Source: Chitinophagaceae bacterium UBA5175 (GTDB taxonomy: Bacteria; Bacteroidota; Bacteroidia; Chitinophagales; Chitinophagaceae). From it: DNA of 27,477 bases. Position numbers and translations under genes: made by a program. Of this stretch, positions 1 to 7,029 are shown one piece after another. Under the pieces are notes generated by a model. The model saw only the letters and a list, made by a program, of their open reading frames with translations. It did not search any database and was not told the origin of the DNA. Where the stretch lies: positions 4,558 through 32,034 of the forward strand of contig DHWT01000012.1 in NCBI GenBank assembly GCA_002413325.1, given 5' to 3'. The first letter of the stretch is position 1. Every line of letters begins with the position of its first letter.

Positions 1-2
1 TG

Positions 3-1229
3 CTTTGCTCGCTTACCACGCTTACCTATATGGACCGCATCTGCATTTCCATTGTAGGCGTTCGTTTAAAATCAGACCTGCATCTGAGCAATGAACAATT
101 TGGCTGGGTGCTGGCAGCATTCGCACTTGCATATGCTGTTTTTGAAATCCCCTCCGGCATGCTGGGCGACCGCATCGGGCCGAGGAAAGTATTTATCCGG
201 ATCGTTATAGGGTGGTCCCTGTTCACGGCGCTTACAGGACTTGTCAACGGACTCATTGCCCTGCTGATCGTCCGCTTTCTTTTTGGCGTAGGTGAATCGG
301 GCACGTATCCCAACAGCATCCTCGTAGTATCCAGGTGGTTCCCCCTGAGTGAAACCGGGAAGGCATTGTCCTGGGTGGGTATCGGATCGCAGTTAGGTGC
401 CGCCATGGCACCGCTCATTATTGTGCCCATTGCCGCAGCCTATGGGTGGAGGATGCCGTTTTTTGTTATTGGTTCCGTAGGTATTGTATGGGTTTGGTTT
501 TGTTATGCATGGTTTCGTGATTTCCCTGCGCAAATGAAAAAGATGCCTTCACCCGAAAAGAAATTAATCGAATCGTCCTGCCACCATAAAGACCAACAGC
601 ACCTGGTACCCTGGAAACTGATATTTCGCAACAGCACATTATGGCCGTTGATGCTCATGTATTTCTGTTGCCAGTGGGCCAATTACTTTTTCATAGCCTG
701 GATGCCGGTTTACCTCCAGGAAGGCCGTGGTTTTTCGGAACATTCGATGAAGGAGATCACGTCTGTTCTCTTTATAGTTGGCGTTAGTGGCTTCCTTGCG
801 GGAGGGGCAGCGGGCGACTGGTTTCTAAAACGCAAAGGATTGAAAAAAGGCAGGAGGCTGACGGGTATGCTTGGCCTCGGAGCCTGTGGCTTTTTATTAT
901 TGAATGCTGCTGTTTCTTCTAACAACACCATCACGGCGGCCAGCCTGATCGGTGCTAATTTTTCATTCTCATTTGGTGTGATGGTGTCCTATGCTGTATG
1001 CGCTGATATTGGAAGGAACAATGCAGGTACCGTTACAGGTGCCATGAATTTTTTCGGGCAGATGGGCGCATTTTCTCTTGCTCTTATTTTCGGAAAGATT
1101 GTGCAGGTGACGCAGCATTTCGATTACCCCCTTTATTTACTGGCCATCGTGATGTTTGCCGGATGCCTGCTCTGGCTGGCCATTGACGCGGAAAAGCCAC
1201 TGCCGTTAATGGGTGATTCCCCGGTTTAA
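3..1229 (+). CDS. MFS transporter, ACS-like family (5' truncated)
   Basis: The frame is open from the first bases of the window and the first ATG, at 30, lies inside the conserved first transmembrane segment (LTYMDRICISIVG), so the true start is upstream and the gene is cut by the window edge. About 408 residues are visible, nearly a full 12-TM major facilitator. The segment GMLGDRIGPRKVFI is the loop 2-3 signature (G-D-R-x-G-R/K), and LFGVGESGTYPNSILVVSRWFP is typical of the anion:cation symporter group that carries organic anions and sugar acids such as galactonate or glucarate. That would fit the sugar-acid enzymes further downstream, but the link is inference because they are about 17 kb away. 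The gene converges on the slipin gene with only 18 bp between the stops. Substrate unknown. Confidence 0.88.
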   Translation, partial: LCSLTTLTYMDRICISIVGVRLKSDLHLSNEQFGWVLAAFALAYAVFEIPSGMLGDRIGPRKVFIRIVIGWSLFTALTGLVNGLIALLIVRFLFGVGESGTYPNSILVVSRWFPLSETGKALSWVGIGSQLGAAMAPLIIVPIAAAYGWRMPFFVIGSVGIVWVWFCYAWFRDFPAQMKKMPSPEKKLIESSCHHKDQQHLVPWKLIFRNSTLWPLMLMYFCCQWANYFFIAWMPVYLQEGRGFSEHSMKEITSVLFIVGVSGFLAGGAAGDWFLKRKGLKKGRRLTGMLGLGACGFLLLNAAVSSNNTITAASLIGANFSFSFGVMVSYAVCADIGRNNAGTVTGAMNFFGQMGAFSLALIFGKIVQVTQHFDYPLYLLAIVMFAGCLLWLAIDAEKPLPLMGDSPV

Positions 1230-1247
1230 GTTACCACGGGTCCCTGT

Positions 1248-2027
1248 TTATGAAGGTATTTTTTTTTGCTGCTCCACATGCAGGAATGGCTTCAGCAGGT
1301 CTATCGGGACGGGGAAAATAGTTGTTGAATTATTCTCGGTAGCGATCTCCCTGAGGGTTTGCAGGTAACGCAGTGTAATTGCACTGGGTTGTTCAGCCAG
1401 AACCTTAGCCGCATCGGATAGGCGTTGTGCGGCCTGGAATTCTCCTTCAGCCGCTATAACCTTTGAACGGCGCTCTCTTTCGGCCTCTGCCTGTTTGGCC
1501 ATCGCCCTTTGCATTTCCTGCGGCAGATCAATTTGTTTTACTTCCACATTGGAAACTTTGATGCCCCAGGGTCCCGTGTGCGAATCGATGATTTGCTGCA
1601 AACGCAGGTTGATCTTTTCTCTTTGTGAAAGCAGGTCGTCCAGCTCGGACTGTCCCAGCACACTCCGTAAAGTGGTCTGGGAAAACTGGGAAGTGGCCAC
1701 CAGGTAGTTTTCCACTTCCACGATCGCTTTATGGGGCTCGAGTACACGGAAATAGATCACGGCATTCACTTTGATCGACACATTGTCCTGGGTAATGACA
1801 TCCTGCGGAGGTACATCCATCACTACGGTCCGCAAACTCACTTTCACCATCCTGTCCACGATGGGAATCAGAAAGATCAGGCCAGGTCCTTTCTCCCCGC
1901 CCGCTAACAGGCGTCCCAGTCTGAAAATGACACCCCGTTCATATTCACGAAGGACCCGGATGGAATTGGCAAGGATAAAGACGGCGAACAGCAGGATCAC
2001 CAGAGAAAATACGGGAATGGTTTGCAT
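1248..2027 (-). CDS. slipin / stomatin-like SPFH-domain membrane protein
   Basis: The 259-residue protein has one N-terminal transmembrane segment (residues 4-22), then an SPFH/Band 7 domain starting at LREYERGVIFRLGR and containing GPGLIFLIPIVD and VSLRTVVMDVPPQ, both classic slipin signatures. A charged coiled-coil stretch (EAERERRSKVIAAEGE, about residues 182-197) follows. Length and order match prokaryotic stomatins. Such proteins form membrane scaffolds and are the usual partner, and in archaea a substrate, of the NfeD-type membrane protease. That protease gene lies immediately upstream with a 17-bp gap, so the pair is almost certainly cotranscribed. The short C-terminal tail ends in EQQKKIPS. 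The role is probably membrane quality control, by family knowledge only. Confidence 0.93.
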   Translation of the reverse strand: MQTIPVFSLVILLFAVFILANSIRVLREYERGVIFRLGRLLAGGEKGPGLIFLIPIVDRMVKVSLRTVVMDVPPQDVITQDNVSIKVNAVIYFRVLEPHKAIVEVENYLVATSQFSQTTLRSVLGQSELDDLLSQREKINLRLQQIIDSHTGPWGIKVSNVEVKQIDLPQEMQRAMAKQAEAERERRSKVIAAEGEFQAAQRLSDAAKVLAEQPSAITLRYLQTLREIATENNSTTIFPVPIDLLKPFLHVEQQKKIPS

Positions 2028-2044
2028 GAATTTATTTTTAATGA

Positions 2045-3319
2045 TTAAGCATTCAGGTGTTCTACGTACAGGGTCAGGTTTTTCACTTCCGTCACGCGCA
2101 GTTTTTCTCCTTTGTTGATCGCCCCGGAAAGGGATACGGCATTCCAGATCTCCCCCTGGAGGAGGACCCTGCCTGAGGGGTTGATCACATCAAGTGCCTC
2201 CGCGGTTTCACCCACCATGGCTTTCATGCCCGTAACCGGTTTCCCGCGCTGAGCCTTTAAACCCATGCCGATGACAAACAGGAAAAATCCGGCGGTGACC
2301 GCAACCGTAGAAATAATCAGGGTGCGGGATATCCTGATAACCTCCAGGCCGGAGCCGGGCCTGATCAGCATCAGTGAACCAATCCCGAGTGCGGCGATCC
2401 CTCCGATGGCCAGCATACCATGGCTCACGATCTTAATCTCGAGCAGCAACAGGATCACTCCGAAAATCATTAAGGCAAGTCCGGCATAATTTACGGGCAG
2501 TGTGTTTAAGGCATAAAAGGCCAGCACGAGGGAGATGACGCCGATAATACCCGGGAAAATGATCCCGGGATTGAACAACTCGAAAACCAGGCCCAACAGA
2601 CCCAGCATCAATAATATATAAGCCACATCCGGATCACTGATTATATTCAGCCATTTTTCCGTAAACCCCATGTCCAGGGTCTGAATGACGGCTCCCCGGG
2701 TGTGTAACGGGAACGTTGCGGAATCACGCCGGATCAGTTTGCCGTCAGCCTGGTTCAGCAGGTCCCGGTCGTTCGGTACGATCAGATCAATAATGTTATT
2801 TTGAAGCGCTTCATTTGCGGTGATGGCAACGCTTTGCCGCACGGCATCTTCGGCCCAGTTCAGGTTGCGTTTTCTGTATTCAGCAATGGTCCGGATAAAA
2901 GCGGCCGCATCATTGGTGGATTTGCTGTTCATAATCGAATCGGTTCCACCCTGCATGGTTACGGGATGGGCAGCACCAATATTCGTTCCGGGTGCCATGG
3001 CTGCTATGTCTGCGGCCAGGGTAATGAATACGCCTGCTGATCCCGCATGTGCTCCGGCCGGGGAAACATATACGATTACCGGTATGGGTGATTCAAGGAT
3101 ATCACCAACAATATTTCGGGTCGGTTTCAGCAGGCCGCCGGGGGTATTGAGATGAATCAGCATACAGGCTGCATGTTCACTCCGTGCTTGTTCCAGACTG
3201 CGGTGAATAAATGCAGCGACCACGGGATTTATGGCGCCATCTATTTTTATGGAAATAACCGTTTGCGCCGAAAGCAGCAAAGGCATTGAAATGGCAAAAT
3301 ATAAAAATATACGCTTCAT
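2045..3319 (-). CDS. NfeD-family membrane-bound serine protease
   Basis: A full-length, 424-residue NfeD protein. A signal-like hydrophobic N-terminus (residues 3-18) is followed by a ClpP/crotonase-fold protease domain (about 20-200). The motif HAGSAGVFI puts the nucleophile at Ser94, and Lys133 in NSKSTND aligns with the general base of the Ser-Lys dyad described for the archaeal homologue PH1510. LNTPGGLL and PGTNIGAAHPV are further family blocks. Several transmembrane helices lie at about residues 225-350 and a C-terminal NfeD OB-fold at about 365-424 (METAEALDVINPSGRVLLQGEIWNA region). With the slipin gene 17 bp downstream it forms the conserved stomatin/NfeD operon. The protease domain is exported or periplasmic, and the OB-fold is thought to bind the stomatin partner. 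Confidence 0.93.
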   Translation of the reverse strand: MKRIFLYFAISMPLLLSAQTVISIKIDGAINPVVAAFIHRSLEQARSEHAACMLIHLNTPGGLLKPTRNIVGDILESPIPVIVYVSPAGAHAGSAGVFITLAADIAAMAPGTNIGAAHPVTMQGGTDSIMNSKSTNDAAAFIRTIAEYRKRNLNWAEDAVRQSVAITANEALQNNIIDLIVPNDRDLLNQADGKLIRRDSATFPLHTRGAVIQTLDMGFTEKWLNIISDPDVAYILLMLGLLGLVFELFNPGIIFPGIIGVISLVLAFYALNTLPVNYAGLALMIFGVILLLLEIKIVSHGMLAIGGIAALGIGSLMLIRPGSGLEVIRISRTLIISTVAVTAGFFLFVIGMGLKAQRGKPVTGMKAMVGETAEALDVINPSGRVLLQGEIWNAVSLSGAINKGEKLRVTEVKNLTLYVEHLNA

Positions 3320-3425
3320 AAGAAGGTCCCTGCGGTAATGAAGCTTTGAAGAAATGAAAGATCTTTATGTAATTTAATCAAATCCGGCGGAACTTTTGGT
3401 TTATTTATCAGGCTGCCGGATCAGG

Positions 3426-3749
3426 TCATTTTAAATTCTCCAGAATCAATACGAAGGCAGGTAATGCTAACATGCAGGTAAAGAAATGCCGGGAATAAAC
3501 AATATTCACCTTTGTTGTAATCAAGATTATATTCTTCGAAATAATCAGTGAGAGAAAGTAAAATCCCAGGCCGCTAAAAAAAATCAAAACGATAAACATA
3601 TGCTTATCTATTGCTGCCGGATTGATGCTATTACCTACAAATAAATGTGTAGACGGAAAATCGATCATCCTGTATTGCAGAATAACCGAAAAAAGGAAAG
3701 GAAGCATTGAAATACCTAAACAGATGTAATTGTTTTGTTTTTGGGTCAT
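3426..3749 (-). CDS. small multi-pass membrane protein of unknown function
   Basis: This 107-residue ORF has three clear hydrophobic segments (about residues 9-25, 50-70 and 88-105). The sequence matches no family I can name. It starts with ATG 42 bp downstream of the SdpI-like stop on the same strand, so it is probably the third gene of the sdpR-sdpI operon. A lysine-rich stretch (KNIILITTK) separates the last two helices. No Shine-Dalgarno sequence is present, as for its neighbours. It could be an accessory immunity or stress membrane protein, but that rests on context alone. A spurious ORF is possible but less likely given its clean hydrophobicity pattern and position. Confidence 0.6.
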   Translation of the reverse strand: MTQKQNNYICLGISMLPFLFSVILQYRMIDFPSTHLFVGNSINPAAIDKHMFIVLIFFSGLGFYFLSLIISKNIILITTKVNIVYSRHFFTCMLALPAFVLILENLK

Positions 3750-3791
3750 GACAAGATGGAGGATGAGAATTTTTTTTAGGTTTTGGAAAAT

Positions 3792-4451
3792 CTATAAGGA
3801 GGACCTGTTCTTTTTGAAATACACAAATGAGTACATAATGGGAACCAGCGCCAATATTAGCACGCAGGCCATAAAAAAATATCCGCCGGATTTTCCCGGT
3901 AAGAAGGGAGTGCAGACCGTTATGAGCACGCCTCCGATAACCCAGAGTTTTCCGCCCAGGTGATGTGTTGCCCGCCAGTTGTCTTCACTTTCAAGTGTCC
4001 AGGGTATTCGTATCCCTACAAAATAATTCGGTTTTATATTGTACATCAGATTTCCGGCCACGATAAAAAAAATGCCCATCAATGGATTGAACAGCCGGTT
4101 AAAGGACATGCTGCCATGCAGGGAAGCGTAGAGCAGAGAAATCGTGACGGCAGACATCAGCGCAACTACAGCAACAGCCAGTTTCTGCATATTGCCGGAT
4201 CCCAGCGAAGATGTTTTTTTAGGATCGAATCGCGGCAAATACCGGATCAATAAATAGGAGCCTGCTGAAAGCAGGCTTATAAAAAGGACGATCCAGATGA
4301 TACGCTGTTTGTCGCTGAAACCATTGGGTTTGCCATCAAGACCAAAATGAGTGGGGATAACGGCAGGCAGTGAAGGGTATACCTTAATAAGGTAAACCAG
4401 GGGTAAAGCGATTAACAAAACCACGAAGGTTTCCTGAAGCGGCTTTTTCAT
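3792..4451 (-). CDS. SdpI-family membrane protein (DUF1648 + SdpI)
   Basis: A multi-pass membrane protein of 219 residues with an N-terminal DUF1648 segment (YPSLPAVIPTHFGLDGKPNG, typical of the family) and a C-terminal SdpI signature (NYFVGIRIPWTLESEDNW followed by the HHLGG segment). Around six transmembrane helices can be seen. The frame is open up to an ATG at 4481, which would overlap the repressor by 29 bp. I chose the ATG at 4451 because it sits 1 bp after the repressor stop, behind an A-rich leader. In Bacillus, SdpI is the immunity protein against the SdpC toxin and also a signal transducer that recruits the repressor SdpR to the membrane. No SdpC-like toxin is visible here, so a general envelope-stress role is equally plausible. 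Confidence 0.88.
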   Translation of the reverse strand: MKKPLQETFVVLLIALPLVYLIKVYPSLPAVIPTHFGLDGKPNGFSDKQRIIWIVLFISLLSAGSYLLIRYLPRFDPKKTSSLGSGNMQKLAVAVVALMSAVTISLLYASLHGSMSFNRLFNPLMGIFFIVAGNLMYNIKPNYFVGIRIPWTLESEDNWRATHHLGGKLWVIGGVLITVCTPFLPGKSGGYFFMACVLILALVPIMYSFVYFKKNRSSL

Positions 4452-4452
4452 G

Positions 4453-4719
4453 TTATTTTTTTTTGTTTTGGCGAAACGCAAAAATCCATTTAACCAGCTC
4501 GTCGAAAACGGTTGTGTTTAATGAATAGTAGATAAACTGACCTTTTTTGACGGATTCTACAAGACCTGCCTGCTTCAGTATATCCAAATGATGAGAAATA
4601 CTCGGTTTGGACAAATCAAACCGCTCCGCGATTTCTCCGGCACTCAAATCTTTTTTCCCCAGGAGCTCAAGGATTTCCCTCCGGGTTGAATCATTTAGTG
4701 CTTTAAAGAGTAGATTCAT
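4453..4719 (-). CDS. ArsR/SdpR-type winged-helix repressor
   Basis: This short 88-residue ArsR-family repressor has a helix-turn-helix at about residues 24-50 (LSAGEIAERFDLSKPSISHH) and a wing (VESVKKGQFIYYSL). It lacks the cysteine metal-binding motif of arsenic or cadmium sensors. Its fusion-free arrangement directly ahead of an SdpI-like gene is that of the autorepressor SdpR. A perfect inverted repeat at 4741-4760, 21 bp upstream of the start codon, is the obvious candidate operator and implies autoregulation of the repressor/SdpI operon. Confidence 0.92.
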   Translation of the reverse strand: MNLLFKALNDSTRREILELLGKKDLSAGEIAERFDLSKPSISHHLDILKQAGLVESVKKGQFIYYSLNTTVFDELVKWIFAFRQNKKK

Positions 4720-4740
4720 AGGAAACTTTAAGGTTTATAT

Positions 4741-4760
4741 ATTTAGACAAATGTCTAAAT
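4741..4760 (-). promoter_or_regulatory. candidate SdpR operator (9-bp inverted repeat)
   Basis: The arms ATTTAGACA and TGTCTAAAT are perfect inverted repeats separated by AA, giving a 20-bp symmetric site ending 21 bp upstream of the repressor start codon. Size, symmetry and location fit a dimeric ArsR-type repressor overlapping its own promoter. Binding is inferred. Confidence 0.72.
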
Positions 4761-4891
4761 AATATCTGATATTTCCTGTTTGCCGGAAAAAAAAATCTTT
4801 GCATCAATTTTGCTGTGCTGTCTATGCTGATCATTCCTGTAATGGTTACCCCAGATGGCTATGGTCCGTGTGATATTTTATTAAGCAAACT

Positions 4892-6004
4892 TTACATCCT
4901 ATTGACAGGAAAGGGTACAGGGATCGGATCGCAACTGTTGAGCAATTGATGCTGGCTGGCCGTGTGCAGGTTGCGCCAGACGCGATTTATCTCTTTTCGG
5001 GGATCAGCAGCCTGTAACCCGCAACAGGGATACAATGCATCCACCACTTCCCTGGCCAATCGTGCCAGTCTGATGCTGGCATGTGTAACAGGATCCAATA
5101 GCAGGGGGGGAATGGTTCGATTAGTAATGCATTCTTCCCAGGACCGCTCTGCGGTTTCATAAAACAGCTGCCTGGCCTGATTGAGTTGTTTTCGGGCATT
5201 TTCCAGGAGGACCGGTGCCGCGGCGTTTTCTTTTTGGCTGAACAGGATTTCACAGAGATCCAGAAAACGCACCGCCATGCCGGAACTATTGACTGCCAGT
5301 GTGGTTTCTGCAAAAGAGCGAAATGGATATTGATAAATGGGATGAGGTAAAGTTGCAGAGGCACCATCTATCCGAAAGGCCCTGTTTTTGTTCACCCGGA
5401 CATTCCGAACTTCAAAACTGTGGCTGCCGGTAGCGATCATGCCCATGCTGTTCCAGTTTTCATGTACCGTCACTTCATCCCTTAAAAATAAAAAGGCCTG
5501 AACCACGGGACTTCCATCCGGATTTTTTAAAGGAACTCCATGTTCTTCGATCACGCAGTTGGCTGTAAAAGCGGTGGCGTGGGCGGCTCCCGATGCATGG
5601 TCCCAATACCCTGTTATCTCATAACCATTGGCAATAGTCTTTGCGATGCCGGCCGCTTTGCCACTTCCTGCGATACAAAGAGCATAATCGTTAAAAACAG
5701 AGGATATCATCTCCGGATCCAGAAAACCAATAAACCATCCGGCGCCGGCACAAAGGGTTACGGTCCATCCAACAGATCCGTCTGCCCAGGCCAGGGCCTC
5801 TTCCAGCCAAAGGGCATCCGGAAGGCTGAGTTCCTGCCCGTGGTGGATCTTCGGAACAAACAGCTGAAACCATTTCTGTCCATAGATTATTTCCAGCTGC
5901 GCCGCGTGCAATTGTTTTAATTGTTCAGATTCCCCGGCAGTATCTCTTATTTTTTGCACCCATTCCGGGGCAATGCATTCAGACGGATGACGGATACGCT
6001 TCAT
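4892..6004 (-). CDS. acyl-CoA dehydrogenase-superfamily flavoprotein (group D monooxygenase-like)
   Basis: A 370-residue protein with the acyl-CoA dehydrogenase fold. The N-terminal helical domain is followed by a beta middle domain containing IAGSGKAAGIAKTIANGYEITGYWDHASGA, reminiscent of the flavin-binding 'G.W...SG' block of HsaA/DszC-type enzymes. The C-terminal helical domain ends with NRVWRNLHTASQHQLLN, which resembles the 'R..RD.haa..H' ending of group D flavin monooxygenases (Acyl-CoA_dh_2). I do not see the usual catalytic-Glu block (YEGT-like) of true acyl-CoA dehydrogenases. The frame is open to 6043, but the ATG at 6004 overlaps the transporter stop as ATGA, so translational coupling favours that start. 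It is the second gene of the TPP-riboswitch operon, which suggests a role in handling thiamine or a derivative. The reaction is unknown, and a partner flavin reductase is not visible in the window. Confidence 0.82.
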   Translation of the reverse strand: MKRIRHPSECIAPEWVQKIRDTAGESEQLKQLHAAQLEIIYGQKWFQLFVPKIHHGQELSLPDALWLEEALAWADGSVGWTVTLCAGAGWFIGFLDPEMISSVFNDYALCIAGSGKAAGIAKTIANGYEITGYWDHASGAAHATAFTANCVIEEHGVPLKNPDGSPVVQAFLFLRDEVTVHENWNSMGMIATGSHSFEVRNVRVNKNRAFRIDGASATLPHPIYQYPFRSFAETTLAVNSSGMAVRFLDLCEILFSQKENAAAPVLLENARKQLNQARQLFYETAERSWEECITNRTIPPLLLDPVTHASIRLARLAREVVDALYPCCGLQAADPRKEINRVWRNLHTASQHQLLNSCDPIPVPFPVNRM

Positions 6005-6621
6005 GCCAAAGACAGTTTTTCCTGATTTATGATTTTTCGCCATTCGAAGTATCCGGATACTGCTACTACAAAAAGGAACAAAGTGAGTGCGGCAAAAAGG
6101 GGCAGCTGTTTATAGACCAACAGGGGAATGGCAAAGAGATTGGAAATATTCAATAATATCCAGTTTTCTATTTTTCGTTTGGCAAGCAGCCACATGCCTG
6201 CCCAGGCCGTCGCGCTGACCCATGCATCCCAAAGCGGAACGGAGGATTGAGTAACATATTTCAGCAGAATGAAGAGCAGTGTAAAACTTCCTCCCACAAT
6301 CCACAAGACAGTTATCCGGTCTTTACGACTGCAATAGCTAATCCTGACGGGCGGTACATTTTTCTTTTTAATCCAGTACCACCATCCGTATATACTCATG
6401 ACGATATAGTAGCCATTCAACAGACTTTCGGCGTATAACCCTGCCCCGGTTAATATATAAACAGACAGCAGGGTGCCGGATATACCTGCAGGATACAGCC
6501 ATATTTTATTTGATTTCGCCAATAAAACTTCCGCGATACCTAAAAAAACAGCCAGCCATTGCAATCCACCTGTGTTTCTGATCTGTTGCCAGAGTAAAAT
6601 CCACCAGTCATATAAACTCAT
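6001..6621 (-). CDS. pnuT: PnuC-family transporter, probably thiamine transporter PnuT
   Basis: The 206-residue membrane protein has about seven transmembrane helices. It contains the PnuC-family core YAESLLNGYYIVMSIYGWWYW (residues 63-83), with the aromatic W/Y-rich substrate motif, and ENWILLNISN nearer the C-terminus. PnuC proteins import nicotinamide riboside by facilitated diffusion coupled to intracellular phosphorylation. The PnuT branch carries thiamine. The TPP riboswitch directly upstream (6700-6832) is the reason for preferring thiamine over nicotinamide riboside. The stop codon overlaps the start of the downstream flavoprotein gene (ATGA). No thiamine pyrophosphokinase follows, unlike many Bacteroidota pnuT operons. 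Confidence 0.88.
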   Translation of the reverse strand: MSLYDWWILLWQQIRNTGGLQWLAVFLGIAEVLLAKSNKIWLYPAGISGTLLSVYILTGAGLYAESLLNGYYIVMSIYGWWYWIKKKNVPPVRISYCSRKDRITVLWIVGGSFTLLFILLKYVTQSSVPLWDAWVSATAWAGMWLLAKRKIENWILLNISNLFAIPLLVYKQLPLFAALTLFLFVVAVSGYFEWRKIINQEKLSLA

Positions 6622-6632
6622 ACAGTTTTTTA

Positions 6633-6640
6633 CCGGATAA
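6633..6640 (-). promoter_or_regulatory. possible expression-platform segment of the TPP riboswitch
   Basis: On the minus strand this reads TTATCCGG, 11 nt before the pnuT start codon. It is the exact reverse complement of CCGGATAA inside the aptamer (6721-6714). It could therefore compete with the pyrophosphate-sensing helix and link aptamer folding to translation initiation. Eight-base complementarity is suggestive only. Confidence 0.35.
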
Positions 6641-6699
6641 AATGTATTGGTTACTCAGGTCCGGGAGTGGTATCCGTGCAATCTCATTATTATTCATTG

Positions 6700-6832
6700 T
6701 CCCTACGCCGGCATTATCCGGATCAGGTAGCTGAAAGTAAATGCCTGAGGCATTCTTTCATTGGGTATCATCTCAGCCCGTATTTCAACAGAAAGACTCC
6801 AATATGGGCCATCTTCCCGTAAGGCACCCCCT
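6700..6832 (-). ncRNA. TPP (thiamine pyrophosphate) riboswitch, THI element
   Basis: Read on the minus strand, the conserved THI-box elements occur in order. A 5' P1/P2 strand AGGGGGTGCC comes first. The core GGGCTGAGATGATACCC, containing the invariant CUGAGA, follows, after a longer-than-minimal optional stem-loop region. Next comes ACCTGATCCGGATAATGCCGG, split here as ACCTGATC, CGGATAATG and CCGG, and finally the closing GCGTAGGGA. These match the pyrimidine- and pyrophosphate-sensing helices of TPP aptamers. The start of the PnuC-family gene is 78 bp downstream. No clear terminator hairpin with a T-run lies between, so control is more likely translational. High thiamine pyrophosphate would be expected to lower expression of the transporter and the coupled flavoprotein gene. 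Confidence 0.95.
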
Positions 6833-6844
6833 GAGTATATAAAA

Positions 6845-6852
6845 TAAAGATA
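6845..6852 (-). promoter_or_regulatory. candidate -7 box for the TPP-riboswitch operon
   Basis: On the minus strand this reads TATCTTTA, close to the Bacteroidota -7 consensus TAnnTTTG, and it sits 12 bp before the first paired base of the aptamer. That would place the transcription start just ahead of the riboswitch. The -33 region (TTCG near 6873-6876) matches only weakly. Confidence 0.35.
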
Positions 6853-6858
6853 GGATTA

Positions 6859-6866
6859 TAAATTTG
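6859..6866 (+). promoter_or_regulatory. candidate TAnnTTTG promoter box upstream of the M81 gene
   Basis: TAAATTTG is an exact match to the Bacteroidota -7 element on the plus strand, lying about 160 bp before the M81 start and overlapping the divergent riboswitch promoter region. No convincing -33 TTTG is seen at the expected distance, so this could be chance in an AT-rich spacer. Confidence 0.25.
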
Positions 6867-7029
6867 GAACGAACCAGGGTTCATAATGTATGAAGTTGGA
6901 AACCGAAGTATTGGGAATCAACATACGTGGGCGGAGTCTTCATTGAGCCGGGATGCTCCGGGTTGTTAAATTATATATATATTTAATTGATTAAAATGCC
7001 TGTAAAAAATAATTCAGTAAAAAATTTAC

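Noticed and set aside
4801..4891. Possible terminator or small gene between the flavoprotein and repressor genes
   Set aside because: No stable hairpin with a T-run and no ORF with coding character was found.
6964..6990. AT-rich tract upstream of the M81 gene as a simple repeat or origin element
   Set aside because: It is only a short TA run, with no DnaA-box cluster or iterated units.
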